Shown here: positions 1-8,452 of the stretch, piece by piece
Layout: every line of letters starts with the position of its first letter
Position numbering within the stretch: position 1 is the first letter of the stretch
NCBI GenBank assembly: GCA_035547915.1
Contig: DASZTS010000014.1
Span: 1 to 64,000, forward strand
DNA from: DASSFG01 sp035547915
GTDB taxonomy: Bacteria; Planctomycetota; Planctomycetia; Pirellulales; JAICIG01
Direction: 5' to 3'
Length of the DNA: 64,000 nt
Translations under genes and position numbers: made by a program
Notes under the pieces: generated by a model
Seen by the model: the letters and a program-made list of their open reading frames with translations, nothing else
What the model was told of the DNA's origin: nothing
The model's database searches: none

Positions 1-2
1 TG

Positions 3-74
3 ATTCGCGAGTACATCCAGAACCAGGAGAAAGACGAGCGTGACCAAGAACGTGGTTTGTTTGGGTTAGAGTAG
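3..74 (+). CDS. 3' end of a gene, possibly an IS200/REP-associated transposase (partial)
   Basis: An open frame enters from the left edge and stops with TAG at 72-74. The 23 visible residues include a YIQNQEK stretch followed by a charged tail, which resembles the 'YIxNQExH' helix near the C-terminus of IS200-like and REP-associated tyrosine transposases. The catalytic HUH and tyrosine motifs would lie outside the window, so the family call is an inference. Two palindromes directly downstream are the kind of structure such REP transposases accompany. It could equally be the tail of an unrelated charged protein. Confidence 0.4.
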   Translation: MREYIQNQEKDERDQERGLFGLE

Positions 75-86
75 GAACCATGCAAC

Positions 87-103
87 GGCCCCTTTTAGGG
101 GCC
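87..103 (+). terminator. Hairpin after the left-edge gene, terminator-like
   Basis: GGCCCC and GGGGCC form a 6-bp GC stem around a TTTTA loop, 12 bases after the upstream stop codon. It is followed by TTCTTC, a weak T-rich tail. Position and strength fit an intrinsic terminator of the gene entering from the left. Confidence 0.5.
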
Positions 104-111
104 TTCTTCAT

Positions 112-132
112 ACCACCGGCTTTGCCGGTGGT
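112..132. repeat. REP-like palindrome
   Basis: ACCACCGGC, a TTT loop and GCCGGTGGT form a perfect 9-bp stem right after the terminator-like hairpin. Short GC palindromes next to a REP-type transposase gene are typical of its mobile palindromic repeats. Only this copy was noticed in the window. Confidence 0.45.
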
Positions 133-173
133 TGTTGATTCACCCCTTCTCATAAGATCTGAGCTCCATCGCA

Positions 174-1013
174 TCAGGAACTCTGTACGGGTCTTCGCAC
201 ACTTCGCGGGAGGCCGGCCGTATGCGATCGAAGATCTTCCGATCGCCAGTTCCAACGAAGTGCCCCGTCGTCGGCCCGGAAATGAATAAGCGATTGACGA
301 GCGTTCAATTTGTAGGCGGCGATCGCCAGATGGTGCGGGTCGTTTCCGCCGGGGCGGCCGTTGAGAGGCTTCTCGACACGCAAGGGCCAGCCGGCTCGCT
401 GAAGCGTCGTCAATACCATCGCCAAGCTGCGCGCCTGAACGGATAGGCGGACAATCACCTCGCCCGTAACACTCAGTTCACGGAGATCGATGGCATAGCG
501 AGGCAGAATCGGATCGAAATCGAGGTCACCTCCAGCGGCTGGCCGATCGCCGGACGAGTTGGGCGGCGGCTCGTGGCGTGAATTACGGCAAAAGACTGAG
601 TTCATCAGAAAGGCGAGACCCTTGTCGGTGAGGATGACGCGCGTTCGCTCACCAAGTGCGAGTATCGGCTTGCGTGTGCGACGGCGAGCTTGTGTGCCCA
701 GTGTTCGCTCCGGAAGTGGACTCGCAGAGTCGGCATGAACCAGAACCGTCTCACGCCGCAACCCTGCCGAATTGCGGGCCTCGACCAGTTCTTTTGAAAC
801 GAGTACGCGACATTCTGGCGGCGTCAGTCCGAGCGCGGTGAGTTCTGTGAGCGAGGCGGCACGTTGCCAGGGGTTCTCGCCCCGCGCGCGTGCGGCGAGC
901 AAGGCTTGCCCGAGGTGAATCAAGACTGCCAGGTGATGCGACGGCGCATGCCCATTTGAGGAGGTAACGGGCTCGGTGGAGTCGGTTCGGCGGTGTCTTG
1001 CGTCCTTCTTCAT
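174..1013 (-). CDS. Planctomycete-specific hypothetical protein, predicted winged-helix domains
   Basis: 279 residues. The ATG at 1013 is preceded by AGGAA at good spacing; the frame extends further upstream but without a better start. The first half (about residues 25-140) contains a helical stretch ending in 'ILTDKGLAFL', the typical last strand of MarR-like winged helices. The C-terminal part, from 'ILPRYAIDLREL' through 'AGWPLRVEKPLNG' to 'LIHFRADDGALRWNW', matches a short domain I recall from many uncharacterised planctomycete proteins. It may bind DNA, but no ligand or partner is evident. It stands alone and points away from the exported protein at 1434. Function unknown. Confidence 0.75.
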   Translation of the reverse strand: MKKDARHRRTDSTEPVTSSNGHAPSHHLAVLIHLGQALLAARARGENPWQRAASLTELTALGLTPPECRVLVSKELVEARNSAGLRRETVLVHADSASPLPERTLGTQARRRTRKPILALGERTRVILTDKGLAFLMNSVFCRNSRHEPPPNSSGDRPAAGGDLDFDPILPRYAIDLRELSVTGEVIVRLSVQARSLAMVLTTLQRAGWPLRVEKPLNGRPGGNDPHHLAIAAYKLNARQSLIHFRADDGALRWNWRSEDLRSHTAGLPRSVRRPVQSS

Positions 1014-1433
1014 CGGGTTCTTTCCTGGGTGCCGTGGCACGTTTGTGGTCCCGGTTTTTCGTAAAGCAGTCCATGCACGGGGTTTGCTGGGCGGAATCGC
1101 ACGCGATCGGTTTGGAGAAACACACCCCGAGCCGTGCGCGCGATTACGCCCTGATAGAACGGGCAGTGCCTGGAGTGGGCGGCAAGGGAACACCCCCCTT
1201 TTTAGATAGTCGCCAGCGGTCCTAAAAAGCGGACATGGATTCCCGGCAAAACCGATTTATTAATGATCACCACGTTGACCTCGTGCGACACGTCTCCATG
1301 TCGCCAGCAGGAGGTTCTTGTTACCAAATTGTTAGCAAACCATCCCCACTTTGGACGGAAAAATAGCCTACGTTTTTATCAGGCGAATTCTCGCCCACGC
1401 GGCCATTTCTTCCGCCCGTTCTGGAGATGCACC
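1014..1433. other. Divergent intergenic region, no gene seen
   Basis: About 420 bases separate the divergent genes at 1013 (minus) and 1434 (plus), so both promoters should lie here. An A/T-rich stretch around 1310-1375 is the most promoter-like part, but no clear -35/-10 pair could be assigned. Short open frames here have no start-site support or family resemblance. Confidence 0.5.
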
Positions 1434-2204
1434 ATGCTCTTGCGTCTGAAAAAACACCTCGCCTTGGCGTTGTTCTGTGCGTTAGCGTGTCCGGCCGGTC
1501 AGGCGCTCGCTCATGGCGGCGGTGGACACGGTGGCGGTGGCGGAGGACATGCCGGAGGAGGACACGCGGGTGGCGGAGGACATGCCCATGGAGCTTCCGG
1601 CGGCCATCACGGCGGAGCCGGTGCCCATCACCACGCGGCGACCCAGCATGCGAACCATGGCGGCGCGGCACATCATCACGCATCCGGGTCACACCAGAGC
1701 AACCCATCGACGACGACGAACAAGCCGCAACACACCTTGCCCGGAATGGGTCAGCACGCAACGGCGGGCAAGTCCGCCGAGCACGCGCGGCATGAGTTGC
1801 ACCACGACCGGCAAGACATCCGTCGCGACGACCGTAGCATCAATCGCGATCGGCAAAACATCTCTCAAGACCGGCAGCAATTGACCCAAGATCGCAGTGC
1901 CGTCGGCAAGGACTGGCAGCAGCTCAAGAACGACATCGCCAGCGGCAACACCAGCCAGTTGAAGAACGACCTGGCGAATCTGCGTTCCGCCGAGCACTCG
2001 CTAAACGGTGAACGTCGACAACTCGGCAACGCCGAGAACCACCTACGTCACGATGAGCGTAACCTACATCGCGACGAACGCGACCGCGCACAAGATCGAC
2101 GCCAACTCGGTCGCGACATCAGGAACGAACACCCGGCAAACTCGGCTGGCTCGACCGCGCCCGCTTCGGGCAGCCCGACAACCGGCGCTTCGACGGGGAG
2201 TTGA
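1434..2204 (+). CDS. Exported His/Gly-rich protein with Asp-Arg heptad repeats
   Basis: 256 residues. The ATG at 1434 follows GGAG and starts a clear signal peptide (LKKHLALALFCALACPAGQALA). The mature N-terminus, roughly residues 26-90, is almost only Gly, His and Ala with HH and HHH clusters, a composition suited to binding Zn, Cu or Ni ions. After a Ser/Thr linker comes a strongly charged helical region with near-perfect seven-residue units starting with Asp-Arg (for example DRQNISQ, DRQQLTQ, DRSAVGK), then a second similar block, then a Ser/Thr/Gly tail. No enzyme motif is present. Likely a periplasmic or surface metal-buffering or structural protein; this is inference from composition. 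Confidence 0.8.
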   Translation: MLLRLKKHLALALFCALACPAGQALAHGGGGHGGGGGGHAGGGHAGGGGHAHGASGGHHGGAGAHHHAATQHANHGGAAHHHASGSHQSNPSTTTNKPQHTLPGMGQHATAGKSAEHARHELHHDRQDIRRDDRSINRDRQNISQDRQQLTQDRSAVGKDWQQLKNDIASGNTSQLKNDLANLRSAEHSLNGERRQLGNAENHLRHDERNLHRDERDRAQDRRQLGRDIRNEHPANSAGSTAPASGSPTTGASTGS

Positions 2205-2224
2205 TTCGCGTCGGCAGGAAACGT

Positions 2225-2263
2225 CCCGGGGGGAGCGCCGCCGCCCGCATGGCAGCCCCCGGG
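2225..2263. terminator. GC hairpin between convergent genes
   Basis: CCCGGGGG (2225-2232) pairs with CCCCCGGG (2256-2263) around a 23-base loop. It lies between the stop codons of two convergent genes, where a bidirectional terminator is expected. There is no T-tract on either side, so the call rests on stem and position. Confidence 0.35.
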
Positions 2264-3241
2264 TTACAAGGGTGCAGTGCCGTCGGGCAGGCGGCGCGGC
2301 CGGCCGAGACTCGCATACAGGATCGTCGCGAAGGTCAACTCGGCGACGACCCACACCAGGCGCGAGACGATGGAAGCCACGAGCGCACCGTCGCGTCCGT
2401 AGATAGGAGACAACAGCGTCAACAGGGCCGCTTCTCGCACGCCAAGTCCCCCGGGCAGGAACGACAAAAAGCCGCCCACGACCGACATCGCCACCGCGGC
2501 CGTGCAGAAGCCGATCTCGTCGAAGAGACCGAGCTGCGAATGAAAGCCGGCGGCCCGCGCGGTGGCCCACAGACTGAGTCCCATCAGCAACCATCCGGCG
2601 GCGATTTCGAGCCAGCACGCGGCGAGTGATCGATAACGCAGGTGCACGAGCCGCTCGGCCATCGCCGGATCGAGCTTGCCCGCTCCGGTGAAACGCACCA
2701 GCCGGCGAAAGACAGACGGGTTCGTCGGCCCCGAGACGACGGCCCACAACAGCACCGCGATGCCGATCACCGTCCAGTCTTCGCGGAAGCGGGCCGCCAG
2801 AATGCAGACGGCCATCGCGGCACCGACACCCATTGTGGTCAGCGTCTCGAAGAAGACGGCCACGGTGGCGCCGGTCGCCGTCGTGCCGCCCGCACGGAGC
2901 AAACCAGCCCGCAGGACGATCACCATCGCCTTGCCCGGTGCATATTTGCCGACGTGACCTATATAGTAGGCCCGCAACGTTTCGAGTGGACGGGCGGGCT
3001 GGCCCAGCCAGCGCAGGATTCGCCACCAGAAGAAGCCGGGGCCGAGTTGCCCCAACAGATAGCAGCCGGCCGCCGCCACCAGCCAGCCGGGTCGTAGCTG
3101 GCTGACGTTCCAATGTTCGTTCTCGAGATCTTGCCACGCCGTCCAAAGCGTGCTGTGGATGCCCCACACCACAAGGACCAGCACAGCCACCTTCAAAACC
3201 CGCACGGCCCAGCGGCGCAGGTTAGGATCGCGCAGGTTCAC
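2264..3241 (-). CDS. Lysylphosphatidylglycerol synthase TM-region (flippase-like) membrane protein
   Basis: 325 residues. A GTG start is preceded by AAGGAG five bases upstream. The protein is almost wholly membrane-embedded, with about eight hydrophobic segments. It shows the family pattern of the LPG-synthase TM domain / UPF0104 (PF03706): an early 'GPGFFWWRILRWLG', then 'LRAYYIGHVGKYAPGKAMVIVLRAGLL', and near the end 'GGFLSFLPGGLGVREAALLTLL'. Such proteins are lipid-flippase-like components used with glycosyltransferases or alone. The soluble lysyl-transferase domain is absent, so it does not make lysyl-PG by itself. The partner enzyme is not obvious; the neighbouring sialidase lies upstream on the same strand, 63 bases away, and may be co-transcribed. 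Confidence 0.85.
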   Translation of the reverse strand: MNLRDPNLRRWAVRVLKVAVLVLVVWGIHSTLWTAWQDLENEHWNVSQLRPGWLVAAAGCYLLGQLGPGFFWWRILRWLGQPARPLETLRAYYIGHVGKYAPGKAMVIVLRAGLLRAGGTTATGATVAVFFETLTTMGVGAAMAVCILAARFREDWTVIGIAVLLWAVVSGPTNPSVFRRLVRFTGAGKLDPAMAERLVHLRYRSLAACWLEIAAGWLLMGLSLWATARAAGFHSQLGLFDEIGFCTAAVAMSVVGGFLSFLPGGLGVREAALLTLLSPIYGRDGALVASIVSRLVWVVAELTFATILYASLGRPRRLPDGTAPL

Positions 3242-3304
3242 TTGGCTCCTTCTTCTCCGTTACCGGCCGCCGATCGAAACACACTCGCGAGCGACGAGAC
3301 CGCG

Positions 3305-4402
3305 TCACTTCAGCGCCGATAGGACCAGTTTGTCCGGATCGACGACGACGCGGCGGATTCGCTTCCGCTGCCAGGTATACGTAATGTGAACCAAGCCATC
3401 GGCGCTCTGAATCACAGCCGGGTAGCTGTATTCACCCGGACCGTCCTCCAGGACCAGCGCCGCTTTCCAATCGGCGCCGTCGGCCGATATTGCCACGTTC
3501 AGCGGCGAGCGGCCGATGCGTGTGTGATTGTAGACGATCAGGTGCCGACCGTCCCGCAAGGTGACCGCATCGATGCCCGAATTCGGATTGGGAAGCGAAC
3601 TGGGCTTCATCTTTCCCCATGTCCGCCCGCCATCGTCGCTCTGGATCTGAAACACGGTGCCCTGTCGCGTGCGGCCGACGGCCAGCAATCTGTCACCGGC
3701 GAGTCGGAGAAGGCTCGGTTGGATGGCGCCGAACTCGATGCCATCGTTGAGCGGGCCGGTCTGCTCCCAAGACTTGCCCAGGTCGGACGTGCGCTCGAAA
3801 TGGATCTGCCATTTGCTTGGCTTCGCGACCGATTCGGTGCTCGACGGGCAGAGCAACTCGCCACCTGGCAATTCGATGGGTTTGTTCTTGATCGGTCCCA
3901 GCACACCGTCGGGCAAGCGGCGTGGCGGCGACCAGGTTTGGCCGCGGTCGGCCGAGGTCGTCAACATTCCCCACCAGGTGTTGGGCGACGGGCCAACCTT
4001 GTAGAACAGAAGCAGCGGCCCCGCCTTGAGCTGAAACAAAACCGGGTTCCAGGTGGGATAACGGACCGGACGACCGCTCTCGTCCGGCTGTTGCACACCG
4101 TTGGCCACCTCGACCGGCGCGGTCCACTTACCGTCCTCTAGGCGTGAGACCCAGATGCCGACGTCGGGATTTCGCTCCTCTGTTCCGCCGAACCAGGTCG
4201 CCACGAGCGTACCGTGCGTCTCGGCGATCGACGAGGCGTGACACTCGGGAAACGGCGCGGTTTCGTAGACGAACTCGCGCATCACCAGGCCCGGCTGATC
4301 GGTCAGATTGTTCGTCTTGCCCTGCCCTAGCGCTGGCACGGCGGACCCTCCCAGGCCGAGTACGACGCAGAGATAGAGCGCGGTAGGTCGCGTCGATGGC
4401 AT
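3305..4402 (-). CDS. Exported sialidase / BNR-repeat neuraminidase-like protein
   Basis: 365 residues with a signal peptide (about residues 1-26, ending ALGQG). It matches the BNR_2 sialidase family (PF13088): an early 'ETHGTLVATWFGGTEERNPDVGIWVSR', and Asp-box-type motifs SADRGQTW, SDLGKSW and SDDGGRTW spaced along a six-bladed propeller. 'SYPAVIQSADGLVHITYTW' ends the fold. The family cleaves terminal sialic acids or related sugars; in planctomycetes many members act on algal or mucin glycans, so the substrate cannot be named. It sits upstream of the flippase-like gene on the same strand. Divergent from the VWA protein at 4587. Confidence 0.88.
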   Translation of the reverse strand: MPSTRPTALYLCVVLGLGGSAVPALGQGKTNNLTDQPGLVMREFVYETAPFPECHASSIAETHGTLVATWFGGTEERNPDVGIWVSRLEDGKWTAPVEVANGVQQPDESGRPVRYPTWNPVLFQLKAGPLLLFYKVGPSPNTWWGMLTTSADRGQTWSPPRRLPDGVLGPIKNKPIELPGGELLCPSSTESVAKPSKWQIHFERTSDLGKSWEQTGPLNDGIEFGAIQPSLLRLAGDRLLAVGRTRQGTVFQIQSDDGGRTWGKMKPSSLPNPNSGIDAVTLRDGRHLIVYNHTRIGRSPLNVAISADGADWKAALVLEDGPGEYSYPAVIQSADGLVHITYTWQRKRIRRVVVDPDKLVLSALK

Positions 4403-4586
4403 GAGGTCTTACTCGGAGGGGTTAACGCGGTCACCGTAGTATAGCCGGCGAGCCGCGCGAGCCAAGCCGACCGACTCGCCGTTGTGGTATCGAAAGGCGT
4501 GTGTTAGCGTGATTTGCGGGGCGGGAGCACGAGTGAACTCGCTCGGCCCGCGTCCGCGTCGGATAGGTTGCTGTACTACCCCGCAC

Positions 4587-6785
4587 ATGCCGTTTGATTG
4601 TCTGCTGCTGGCTTTCTTCAACCATCCGGCCATGTTGGGCTGGTTGGCTGCCGCGGCGGCGCCGCTCATCATCCACCTGCTTTGGCGACGGCGCTATCGC
4701 GAGACGCAGTGGGCCGCCATGCAATACCTGCTGGCGGCCGTGCGAAAAAATGCCCGCCGCATCCGGGTCGAACAGTGGCTCCTGTTGATCGTGCGTACCT
4801 TGCTCATCGTGCTGGTGGCGGTCGCGCTGGCCGAACCGTACTTGAACCGCGCGGGGCTCACGCTGCTCGCAGGCGGCCGGACGCACAAACTTTTCGTGAT
4901 CGACGCTTCATACTCGATGGCCTATAAGGTCAACGACAAGAGCCGCTTCGATCAAGCTCGCGAGCTGGCGACCCGTATCGTCACGGAGAGCAGCCAGGGT
5001 GACGGTTTCACGCTCGTGTTGCTGGCATCGCCGCCGCGCGTGGTCGTCGGTACGCCCGTCTTCGAGCGGACCGCCTTTCTGGCCGAGTTGGACAACCTGC
5101 ACGTTCTGGAAACGGGGGCCGACCTGCCGGCCGCCTTGGCAAAGGTCGACGAGCTGCTGACCAATGCCCGCCGGGAATATGCACGACTCACCCGCCAAGA
5201 GGTCTTTTTCCTGACCGACCTGGGACGCAACACCTGGATGCCCGACCTGCGCGGCCCAGGCGCGGTGGCCGATTTCCGCAGCCGATGTCAGCGCCTGGCC
5301 GCAAACTCCACGTTCGTGGTCGCCGACCTGGGTGAGGACAACGCCGAGAATGTTGCCGTCACGTCGGTCGAGCCGCTGGAGCCGTACATCACGCTGGCAC
5401 GCGACGCAACGCTGACGGCCGAACTGCACAACTATGGACGCCAGGGCCGCAATCGCCAACTCGTCGAATTGTTCGTCGACGGCCGCCGTGCCGGCGAATC
5501 GCACGTCGATCTGCCGGCCGGCGAAACCGCCACCACCGAATTCAGTTATCGGTTCGACTCGCCCGGGAATCATACGGTCGAGGTCCGTTCGGCGAGCGAC
5601 TTACTCGATGTCGACAATCACCGTTGGTTGGCATTGCCCGTGGTCAGCCATCTGCGGGTGCTGTGCGTGAACGGCAAACCCGCCGGAGGTGACTTTCAAG
5701 GCGCGACCCATTACCTGGCGGTGGCCTTGGCCCCCAACGGCCCGACGGACGAACGATCGGTGGTCCGCCCCGAGGTAGTCACCGAACGAGCGCTAGTCGA
5801 ACTCGACCTCGATCCATACGCCTGTTTGTTCCTATGCGACGTGGCTCAGTTCACGCCGGGCGAGAGCCGGCTTCTCGACAACTATGTCCGTGGTGGTGGT
5901 GGGCTGATCGTCTTCCTCGGTGAACAGGCGCGGACCGACAATTACAACCGCCAGTTGACCGGCGAGGGAAATGGCATTGATCTGCTGCCCGCCCAACTCG
6001 GCGAGCGCGTGCCGCGGAAACCACAAGAGCCGTATCTGTTCAATGCCTTGGGCTACCGGCATCCGATCGTAGCGGCGTTCCGCGGCCGCGACCGGGCCGG
6101 GCTGCTCACGGCGCCGACTTACCAATACGTCAGGCTGAAGCCCGCGGAGTCGGCCAAGGTCGCGCTCGCTTTCACCAGCGGCGACCCGGCCATCGTCGAA
6201 CGATCGGTGGGAGAAGGCCGCTCGATTCTGGTGGCGACCTCGGCCGATGCCTCGTGGACGGGTTGGCCACTCTTTCCGAGTTACGTGCCGATCGTGCAAG
6301 AGTTGGTCGCAGCCGCGGTGCGTGGGCGGCTAGACGAACGCGGCATACAGGTCGGTCAAACGCTCTCGGGCGTCGTCGGCGGCCGCGCGGCCGAGCCGAG
6401 CGTGACCGTCGAACTGCCCGATGGAAACCGACAGAGTGCGCCGGTCGTAACCGAAGAAGGTGCGAGCCGTTGGACCTTCAGCGGAGTCGATCGTAGCGGC
6501 GTCTACGGGGTCGAGTTCGGTCCGCCGCTGGCGAAGCAAGATCTGTATGCGGCCAATGTCGACACCGGTGAGAGCGATCTCACGCGAATCAGCTTCAACG
6601 ACCTGCGCGACGACGTCTGGCCCGGCGTCGACTTCGAATCGTTCGACGGCCAGGTTGCCAGCGAGGCACCAACCTCGCCCATCGTTCGCCGCGACGCCCT
6701 GCATCTCTGGTTACTCTATGCGGCCTTGGCGCTCGTGCTGATTGAAACCGGCTTGGCAAGCTGGCTTGGCAGGCGTGCCGCGTAG
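4587..6785 (+). CDS. BatA-domain / VWA-domain membrane protein
   Basis: 732 residues from ATG 4587. The first 80 residues are the BatA (aerotolerance regulator N-terminal, PF07584) double-helix anchor: a membrane segment near 16-31, the 'LLWRRRYRETQWAAMQYL' basic linker and a second segment near 62-80. A von Willebrand A domain follows (about 98-280) with the metal site DASYS at 106-110. A beta-sandwich region precedes a ThuA/glutamine-amidotransferase-like fold (about 385-620, with 'LLDNYVRGGGGLIVFLGEQ'). A final membrane helix lies near 708-726. In planctomycetes this architecture usually stands beside a MoxR AAA ATPase and a DUF58 protein; neither is here. Role probably cell-envelope assembly or stress, not proven. 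Confidence 0.85.
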   Translation: MPFDCLLLAFFNHPAMLGWLAAAAAPLIIHLLWRRRYRETQWAAMQYLLAAVRKNARRIRVEQWLLLIVRTLLIVLVAVALAEPYLNRAGLTLLAGGRTHKLFVIDASYSMAYKVNDKSRFDQARELATRIVTESSQGDGFTLVLLASPPRVVVGTPVFERTAFLAELDNLHVLETGADLPAALAKVDELLTNARREYARLTRQEVFFLTDLGRNTWMPDLRGPGAVADFRSRCQRLAANSTFVVADLGEDNAENVAVTSVEPLEPYITLARDATLTAELHNYGRQGRNRQLVELFVDGRRAGESHVDLPAGETATTEFSYRFDSPGNHTVEVRSASDLLDVDNHRWLALPVVSHLRVLCVNGKPAGGDFQGATHYLAVALAPNGPTDERSVVRPEVVTERALVELDLDPYACLFLCDVAQFTPGESRLLDNYVRGGGGLIVFLGEQARTDNYNRQLTGEGNGIDLLPAQLGERVPRKPQEPYLFNALGYRHPIVAAFRGRDRAGLLTAPTYQYVRLKPAESAKVALAFTSGDPAIVERSVGEGRSILVATSADASWTGWPLFPSYVPIVQELVAAAVRGRLDERGIQVGQTLSGVVGGRAAEPSVTVELPDGNRQSAPVVTEEGASRWTFSGVDRSGVYGVEFGPPLAKQDLYAANVDTGESDLTRISFNDLRDDVWPGVDFESFDGQVASEAPTSPIVRRDALHLWLLYAALALVLIETGLASWLGRRAA

Positions 6786-6991
6786 GAGCTGTGCAACGGT
6801 TGAGCCGCCGATTGTATGCGAATCGGCCAGACGGGCCGTGAGGCAGGTCGCACGATTGCATCATAGTGCCGATGCCGCCGGCGTTCATTCAAAGCGCCGC
6901 ACTCTTTTATGAGCTTAAAAAAGGGCCCCGCTGCGACGGAAGTAGCTGCTCATTATCGCGCAGAGCTCCTCATTGCGCACCCGTGCTGCGC

Positions 6992-7024
6992 AAAAAAAGA
7001 GAGGGGCAGCTATCTGCCCTCTCT
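6992..7024 (-). terminator. Rho-independent terminator of the small basic protein gene
   Basis: Read on the minus strand, an 11-bp stem (AGAGAGGGCAG with CTGCCCCTCTCT, one bulged base, four-base loop) is followed by seven T. It lies about 40 bases after the stop codon at 7063. This is the most canonical intrinsic terminator in the window. Confidence 0.85.
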
Positions 7025-7062
7025 CTTGAAATATCGGTCGGCTTTGTGAGCGAAAACGCTTG

Positions 7063-7389
7063 TTAACTCAGTTTTGCTAAGGCGTCTACCGCCTGCTTCG
7101 CTGCGCTAACACTGCCGAGCTGTTCCACCAGTTTCTTGGCGGCCAGCAGGTGCTCCAATGCCAAGTGGCCATTTCCGTTGTGTGCCGTCGCTGCGGCAGG
7201 ACGACGTCCACGCTTGCCCGGTTTCTTGTTGGGCGATTTGTACTTGACCGCACTTGCTAACGCCAGGGAGACCTTGGTTCCTTGCTTACGCAGATCCTCG
7301 ACGATCTGTTTCGGTCCGGAATCCGGATTGGTCGCCAGGTAATCCCGAATCGCCTGGCTTTTGTTCGCCCCGCGCGTGCCACGTGCCAT
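7063..7389 (-). CDS. Small basic protein, predicted helix-turn-helix regulator (planctomycete family)
   Basis: 108 residues, rich in Lys, Ala and Arg. I chose ATG 7389 because GAGG lies seven bases upstream; a TTG two codons earlier is possible. The N-terminal half (NKSQAIRDYLATNPDSGP, then KQIVEDLRKQGTKVSLALAS) reads as a winged-helix-like fold that I recall from short planctomycete proteins of unknown function. A basic linker (KKPGKRGRRP) follows, then a helical C-terminus (HLALEHLLAAKKLVEQLG) that could oligomerise. It forms its own transcription unit, with a consensus -10 box upstream and a strong terminator downstream. Probably DNA- or RNA-binding; no target is evident. Confidence 0.7.
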   Translation of the reverse strand: MARGTRGANKSQAIRDYLATNPDSGPKQIVEDLRKQGTKVSLALASAVKYKSPNKKPGKRGRRPAAATAHNGNGHLALEHLLAAKKLVEQLGSVSAAKQAVDALAKLS

Positions 7390-7453
7390 ACTCAACCTCG
7401 CTTCTAAAAAATATCTGCGCCCACTTCCATGTAAAGATAACTCACACTTTCAT

Positions 7454-7459
7454 ATTATA
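7454..7459 (-). promoter_or_regulatory. Consensus -10 box for the small basic protein gene
   Basis: TATAAT on the minus strand, in an AT-rich patch about 65 bases upstream of the ATG at 7389. The -35 region about 16-17 bases further up reads TTACGT, a poor match to TTGACA, so the promoter call rests mainly on the -10 hexamer. Confidence 0.5.
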
Positions 7460-7956
7460 CAATGCGCTACAAGTTACGTAAGCAGGCGCTGCCCCAACGT
7501 GAGGGGAGTGACTTCGCTCTCTTGAGAGCCTATTTGAGAACCGCAATCGTGATGTGGGTGGTTTTATGACGAGGCCGTCTTCGGACCGACTCGCTGGACT
7601 TCTCTACTGCGTAGATTCGTACCGAATGAGAGGCTCGCCTTTTGGAAGCACCGTTGACACAGACCGGATTGCTAACAGTCGCAGTACGGACTCGGCGCTG
7701 AGCGTCTGCAACCGAGATCGGAACGCGCGATGACCGGTACAGCGTTCCATTGATCAACAACGATGACTATCTGGCGTGACGGCCCTGCCGCGCGGGCACG
7801 TTCGTGCGACTGCCCAGCTCTCAGACGCGCCGTCTGAAAAACGCTCGGCCGATCGGGGGTACAGCCGAGCCCCGCGCCCCATAAGCGATCGTCAATCTCG
7901 GGATCCGGCCTGACTAACCGATTTTTGTTTTTGCGCAAAGAGACCCATTTACACGT
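7460..7956. other. Intergenic region, no gene seen
   Basis: About 500 bases between the small basic protein gene and the BlaI operators. Short minus-strand frames of up to 140 codons exist but lack ribosome-binding sites and family resemblance, and the longest overlaps the BlaI gene. A 6-bp palindrome GCTCTC-TT-GAGAGC lies at 7516-7529. Confidence 0.45.
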
Positions 7957-7997
7957 CCGACAGCTTGTAGTATGATTGCCTCCGACAAGATGTAGTA
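7957..7997 (+). promoter_or_regulatory. Two tandem BlaI-type operator-like sites
   Basis: CCGACAGCTTGTAGTA (7957-7972) and CCGACAAGATGTAGTA (7982-7997) are near-identical 16-mers spaced 25 bases apart. Each contains the ACA-n3-TGT core with a TGTAGTA right half, which is the BlaI/MecI operator half-site (TACA..TGTA). They lie 20-60 bases ahead of the repressor gene, as expected for autorepression of the repressor/peptidase operon. The left halves are degenerate (CCGACA rather than TACTACA). Confidence 0.6.
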
Positions 7998-8017
7998 GAT
8001 GAAGGTGATCGAGAGCC

Positions 8018-8446
8018 TTGCCCCGAAAAATGACTCCTCTCAGCGATACCGAATTGGAAGTGCTCAAGGTCTTGTGGGAACTGGGGGCAGGCACGGTCCG
8101 TCAGATCAACGAGGTGCTGCGTGAGCGCAAGCGGCGTTGGGCCTACACGACCGTGCTGACACTCCTGACGCGCTTGCAGGCGAAGGGCTATATCACCAGC
8201 GACAAGAGCGAACTCGCACACGTCTTCCGACCGTCGGTCTCGCGCGAGAAGTTACTGCGACAACGATTGAGTCACCTGGCCGACAACCTTTGTGAAGGGA
8301 CGGCTCTGCCGCTCGTACACGCGCTGGTCGAGGGGCAGCGATTCACGGCCGAAGAGATCGCAGGTTTTCGGCGGCTGCTCGACGAAATGTCACCCGAGCC
8401 CGAAGCACCCACGAAGAAATCCCGCCGCAAACCCCGTCAGGCGTAA
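8018..8446 (+). CDS. BlaI/MecI/CopY-family transcriptional repressor
   Basis: 142 residues. It matches the Penicillinase_R family (PF03965): 'LSDTELEVLKVLWELGAGTVRQINEVL' is the first part of the winged helix and 'WAYTTVLTLLTRLQAKGYI' the recognition helix and turn, followed by a C-terminal dimerisation helix pair. I use the TTG at 8018 (GAAGG and GAGAG upstream); ATG 8030 is the alternative but has no ribosome-binding site. The C-terminus is Lys/Arg-rich and extended. Six bases separate it from the M56 peptidase gene, so the two form the classic repressor/sensor-protease operon. In this family the membrane protease triggers cleavage of the repressor. The inducing signal here is unknown. Confidence 0.9.
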   Translation: MPRKMTPLSDTELEVLKVLWELGAGTVRQINEVLRERKRRWAYTTVLTLLTRLQAKGYITSDKSELAHVFRPSVSREKLLRQRLSHLADNLCEGTALPLVHALVEGQRFTAEEIAGFRRLLDEMSPEPEAPTKKSRRKPRQA

Positions 8447-8452
8447 CCGGTC

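Noticed and set aside
7530..7760. A 76-codon minus-strand frame before the BlaI operators
   Set aside because: No ribosome-binding site, no recognisable domain, and composition not gene-like.
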